A DNA stretch of 64,000 nt from Trochalopteron elliotii. Lineage: Eukaryota; Chordata; Aves; Passeriformes; Leiothrichidae. Of the stretch, positions 60,256 to 64,000 are shown piece after piece. Position numbers and translations under genes: made by a program. The notes under the pieces are model-generated. The model was not told the DNA's origin. It saw nothing but the letters and a program-made list of their open reading frames with translations, and made no database searches. Within the stretch, counting starts at the first letter, position 1; the number at the start of each line of letters is the position of its first letter. The stretch is from assembly GCA_024734555.1 (NCBI GenBank), contig JANPWX010020150.1, positions 3,021,363 to 3,085,362 on the forward strand, given 5' to 3'.

Positions 60256-60442
60256 GACAGGCACAGGTTGCCTAGGGAAGTTGTGCATGTCCCATCCTTG
60301 GAAGTTTTCAAAGCCAGGCTTAATTGGGCTTGGAACAGACTACACTAATGGGAGGTGTCACTGCCCCTGGCAGAAGGGTTGGAACTAGATGATCTTTTCC
60401 AATCCAAAGGTCTTTTCCAATCCAAAACCTTCTATGATTTCA
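60256..60442 (+). mobile_element. CR1 LINE 3'-end fragment with 18-bp tandem duplication
   Basis: GGCACAGGTTGCCTAGGGAA, then CCATCCTTGGAAGTTTTCAA, AGGTGTCACTGCCCCTGGCA, TTGGAACTAGATGATC and an AACCTTCTATGATTTC end form the avian CR1 3' terminus. Within the last part TCTTTTCCAATCCAAA occurs twice, at 60393-60408 and 60411-60426, a private tandem duplication. The copy is 5'-truncated. Confidence 0.93.
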
Positions 60443-60445
60443 GGA

Positions 60446-62262
60446 TCTGTAAGAAATGGCATTTTTATTATTGAGAATTTGGTAGGTTTTGTTGCAGTTG
60501 TATTTTTTCAGCAGCCAAAGTCACCCATATCTGAGGTCTAAATGTGTTTTATGAACAGTCATGAGATGTATGAACACTCAAGTAAATAGCAAAACCCCAC
60601 CAACCCCCCATTGAAAACACTGGAAAGAGCATCTTTTTAATAGATTTTAGATCCTTCTTGACATAAAGATACCACAATAAGAACCTTTTTCAGGATATCT
60701 CAGCATTTTCTTTTCTGTCCTGACTAGAACCAAAGGATGCCATAGAAAACACCCTCGAAGGTGCTCATTCAAAGTCAGGTACTTCAGAACACAAACAAGG
60801 TCCAGGAAGAAGGGATGCTCTTTGTATACTTCCTTCCTATATATAAGTAAAAATTGCCTTGGAAATGGCTGACTTTACTAATGCTTCTATTGCTTGTTTT
60901 ATATGACTGCCACTTGCACTGAGAGGTCACTAATGCAGTTAAGAGAGGATGCAGAAAGACTAGCAGCCATGAGGGATAATTAACTAACAAAGGAGGAAAT
61001 AATTTGCAGGATTTCCCTTGTATGTTGCAGGGTTTTTTTCCCCTCCCCTCCACCCCTGCCTTTTTCTTTTTGAAAGACCTCAGTCCTTGTCCTGAGCTTC
61101 ATGGTATTTTTTTTGCAGATGAGTGTGTCTAACACTAGTAACAAATCAATTTTTCCAGTCCCCCCTGGACTGCATGAGGGTTATAGCTTCAGAAAGCAAG
61201 TCACACCACTGTCTCTGCTGCCCGAAACTCACATGGTTCAGGATGCTGTCATGGGAAGACATTTATGGATCTCTGAATTGTCACCACTCTTAGTTTCCTG
61301 ACCAAGCATCACCTTGCTGTATTATTTAGAAGGCTTGGCATTGGAACACCACAAACACTTCAAAGGAGATGTTGCTAATGGTGCTAAGACTGAATGTGCT
61401 AAATGGAATACTGGGTCTTATGGCAGACTAGCACAGTGAGTTTCCAAAACCCGAGGGGCTGGCAGCATAAAGACATGGTGAACTAGTTTGTGGAGCAGCC
61501 ATTTCATATCTGGCACTGGAGGTAGGCTCTGCTCTTCAGCAAATGCCTGTTGAGATGCCATGACTTCTTCGTCCATTGCAACTATAGAAACTCATCAAGG
61601 GCCAAATCTGTAGCCCATGTCGAAATAGGCCAGAACTTATGCATATGACTGACTTTTGAGCTTATATAGTTAACAAAGCAGTGAGAAACACATTGCAAAA
61701 CAGACGAGCTGGTAATCAGTTCAGTAAGAGGGGATTTACAGAGATAGAGATGTTCATTACTGAAGTGAGGTGTCAGAATCATTAACTATGTTCTTTCCTA
61801 AGTTTTCTAAAACCAATTCTGCACTTACTTTAAGAAAATCCCTTCCAGGAGGTGAAACTGAGGCCTTCTAGACTATACTGATGTCAAGTATGAGATGTAC
61901 TACTCATCATTGCCACACAGCTCTATATTACATCTGCATTAGCAGAGGAGTAACTGCAAGACTTCATTAGTTTTGCAGATTAATCACTGACTCACCCTAG
62001 TAGGTTTCTGTGAAGTAGGGGACTTCATAACTCACATGTTCATGAAACAGCAAAAAATTCCTGTGGACACTTCTAGATCTCCTTTTTGAGAAGGAATCCC
62101 CTTTTTTATGGGAGTTTCCATCTGAATATCATTTGATGCATTCAGAGTCAATTCTCGTCATTCTTTTTTATATCAGGTTCAGAAAATGTTGTAGGTGCTC
62201 TCTAAATCCATCACAAGCCCCCAGATATGACAGCATATTGTTTCATTCAGCTCTAACTATAA
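60446..62262. other. Unassigned noncoding DNA
   Basis: No gene or transposon recognised. A pyrimidine-rich patch lies near 61030-61070. Open frames of 66-89 codons have no domain. Confidence 0.55.
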
Positions 62263-62267
62263 AGAAG
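62263..62267. repeat. Left target-site duplication (AGAAG)
   Basis: AGAAG directly precedes the LTR start TGTCCTGG and is repeated exactly at 62826-62830 after the LTR end. Confidence 0.85.
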
Positions 62268-62431
62268 TGTCCTGGGTTGTGATATAAGATATGCACAAAG
62301 TGTTCTATCACAATCTTCATGAACTGTTGAATCCAATTGCTGAAGCAGTGTTCTCCCAGGTCCCCCTCCCTCTTCTGTTAATGTGTCTTCTGTTAATGGC
62401 CCATCAAATGCCTGCTGCATGACACATAGGT

Positions 62432-62448
62432 AGCTCCCTCAGGGAGCT
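62432..62448. promoter_or_regulatory. Perfect inverted repeat in LTR U3
   Basis: AGCTCCCTCAGGGAGCT is a perfect 8-bp palindrome around a single C. It lies between the two related U3 modules. Confidence 0.6.
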
Positions 62449-62483
62449 CTCTCTCTTTAATGGGCCATCAAGGACCCCCTGTA

Positions 62484-62490
62484 TGACTCA
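62484..62490 (+). promoter_or_regulatory. AP-1 consensus site in LTR U3
   Basis: TGACTCA is the exact AP-1 (TRE) consensus. The upstream related module has TGACACA at 62420-62426 in the corresponding place. Two such sites in tandem U3 modules resemble duplicated retroviral enhancers. Confidence 0.5.
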
Positions 62491-62767
62491 TCATCCCATT
62501 GTGAGATGCTCCACCCAGGGGGAGGAGCCAAGCATTCTCAACTGGATGTAATCTGGGATTTGGGACAGTACAAGCAGCTCTCATCCACTGGATTCCCAGA
62601 GGACCAGAGCTACCAGACCTTTCTACGGGATCACTGCTTTAGGAAGACCTCCTTATCTGGACTGCTTCCATCACCTTGCTCAGGTTGTATTCTGACTCTG
62701 TCAGTGGTCTTTTGTATTATTGCATTTATTCTATTTTATTCTACTTTTTTTTTTTTTTTTTATTCTA

Positions 62768-62773
62768 ATTAAA
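62768..62773 (+). promoter_or_regulatory. Polyadenylation signal (ATTAAA) of the LTR
   Basis: ATTAAA, the commonest variant signal, lies after the T-rich block and 50 bp before the LTR end, where a retroviral R region would have it. Confidence 0.6.
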
Positions 62774-62830
62774 TTGTATTTCTGACCTGGGGCCTCTCAC
62801 TCATTTTTGCTTTCAAACCGCTACAAGAAG

Positions 62831-64000
62831 TATAAGAAGAAATGCAAAAAATGCTTTCTCAGAAGGAAATTCCTGTTTTACACTGTCAAAATACCTAAGG
62901 CAATATTAACTGTCCAGAAAAGCAGGAGCAGGTTCTCAGGATTTGGAACACTGAATTTTAACAACATGCTTCTGTGGGCCCTTGGGTAAGTAAATATATT
63001 TGACTGCATCTCTGTCTACTAAAGAAGAGTTAGACACTGCTTTTCATGAAGGACTGGGAAACCCAGCTTGGGTACTTCCGTCTCAGCCTTTGCACAAATC
63101 AGACAATGACAGGGAAATAAGAATAATGAAATAACAATAAAATAATCACACCTTTTTTCTCTGGATAGAAGAGCTTACTGTATAGTCCAAAGTATCATTA
63201 TGCTGAATACCCCCAGGTAAGGCTTTAAAATGTGTGCACATGTAGAACTTCCAGTGATAGAAACAACATCTGAACATGTTCCAAATTGCATTGTAATTAA
63301 ATTTGGTTCCAGGAGTCTGGTGCTCCAGACCACCAGTACTCTCAGTGGCACCCACCAAAACCAGTGAACGCCTACTCACTTTTTGACTTACCTAGCTGCC
63401 ATTTCAGTCTCAGGTGTATTTTACCTAGGAAACACTCTGCCAGCAACTCAGCAGTTTCAGCACAGAAGGTGTTATAATTTGCCACTTACAATGAAGACAA
63501 AGAATCCTCAGATTGTTACGAGCACAATAAGAGCCCTACTACACCATGGAGCCAGAATCATTCCAAAAGGAGAGAAAAAGAAATACTTAAAAGAATATAG
63601 TGTTTTGTCTTTTTTATGTTTTCCTATGCCCTAGCCAGCAGTAACATTCAGGAACATCAAAAATATCCAAGTGCTTGGACACCCCAAAACCTCTGATTGA
63701 TGACTACATGTTCAGAGGGTATGGCTTATATTTTTGGGAGTGCTCACAATATTTGCTCATTTTTAAATTGTGGTGATGCTTGTTGCTATTTTTTCTGCTT
63801 TTATGGGAAGAAAAGCAGAAAAGGAAAGTATGCTGGAGTAAAACCCCAGATATTTAAGAAGGAAATATAATAACCACACATTTGGTTTGTTTTGGCTTGT
63901 TTTGGTTTGTTTTGGTTGGTTTTGGTTTGTTTTATGTTGTTTTGTTTGTGTTGTTTTGTTTGTATTCACTCACACATGAAAAAGTGCAGACTAGTGTTTT
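62831..64000. other. Unassigned noncoding DNA to the window end
   Basis: No gene or transposon recognised. A T/G-rich tract lies at 63884-63962 and open frames of up to 83 codons have no domain. Confidence 0.55.
63884..63962. repeat. T/G-rich low-complexity tract (TTTGTTTTGG units)
   Basis: Four to five imperfect 10-bp TTTGTTTTGG units, followed by TTGTTTTGTTTG words. Confidence 0.9.

Larger units (their letters stand above)
62268..62825 (+). mobile_element. Well-preserved avian ERV solo LTR, 558 bp
   Basis: It begins TGTCCTGGGTTGTG, ends AAACCGCTACA, and is flanked by a perfect 5-bp duplication AGAAG. It follows a common songbird LTR family as I remember it: the AATTGCTGAAGCAGTGTTCTC block, two related AATGGSCCATCAA modules, GGGGGAGGAGCCAAGCATTC, the CAGAGGACCAGAGCTACCAG block, the TCTGTCAGTGGTCTTTTGTA block, a T-rich stretch, then an ATTAAA polyadenylation signal at 62768-62773 and GACCTGGGGCCTCTCACTC. 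The position where the TATA box is expected reads GGATGTAATC (62542-62551), so the box is probably mutated. No internal retroviral region or second LTR is adjacent. A 5-bp duplication fits ERVL or some class I elements. Confidence 0.92.

Overview
This window is eukaryotic nuclear DNA from a bird, most likely a songbird. That reading rests on several CR1 LINE fragments of avian type, four LTRs that resemble common avian endogenous-retrovirus families, and a tRNA-Ile/CR1 composite SINE of the kind known from the zebra finch (TguSINE1-like). The DNA is AT-rich, rich in mononucleotide and short tandem repeats, and carries three runs of N (79, 33 and 1 bases). I found no protein-coding exon, CpG-island promoter, RNA gene, operon or CRISPR array that I can support. 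Every long open frame is explained by low-complexity DNA, by a transposable element, or by chance. The window is probably a gene desert or lies inside a very long intron.

Layout. 0-10 kb is the repeat-dense part. It holds a tRNA-derived SINE at about 1.8 kb, then a nest at 3.85-5.48 kb: a sense CR1 fragment, an antisense CR1 fragment split by a 629-bp solo LTR with a 6-bp target-site duplication, and another sense CR1 3' end. Two more LTRs follow, one on the minus strand at 6.68-7.24 kb and one of about 960 bp on the plus strand at 8.9-9.86 kb. 10-30 kb is mostly unassigned DNA. It includes a minisatellite whose every unit carries a TTCnnnGAA motif (15.0 kb), a very old reptile-type CR1 remnant (17.5-18.1 kb) and two younger CR1 fragments (18.3 and 23.7 kb). 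30.9-31.3 kb is a purine array with an assembly gap. 35.0-35.5 kb is an antisense CR1. 36.6 kb holds long T runs and a GGTTT array. 48.6 kb holds a MIR-like SINE remnant. 50.3-51.2 kb is an assembly-fragile stretch: an A-rich block, a 104-bp exact duplication on both sides of a gap, and a GAGAAG/GAA array of about 0.5 kb. 51-64 kb is unassigned AT-rich DNA with a possible old CR1 tail (55.6 kb), a CR1 3' end (60.3 kb) and a well-preserved 558-bp solo LTR with a perfect 5-bp target-site duplication (62.3 kb).

Nothing here forms a gene system. The best leads are regulatory or structural: the STAT-type motif minisatellite, the duplicated AP-1 module in the last LTR, the perfect homeodomain-type palindrome at 47.7 kb, several blocks that look like conserved noncoding elements, and the deep-age SINE/LINE remnants. 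Family names are given from memory of repeat consensus sequences and were not checked against a database.
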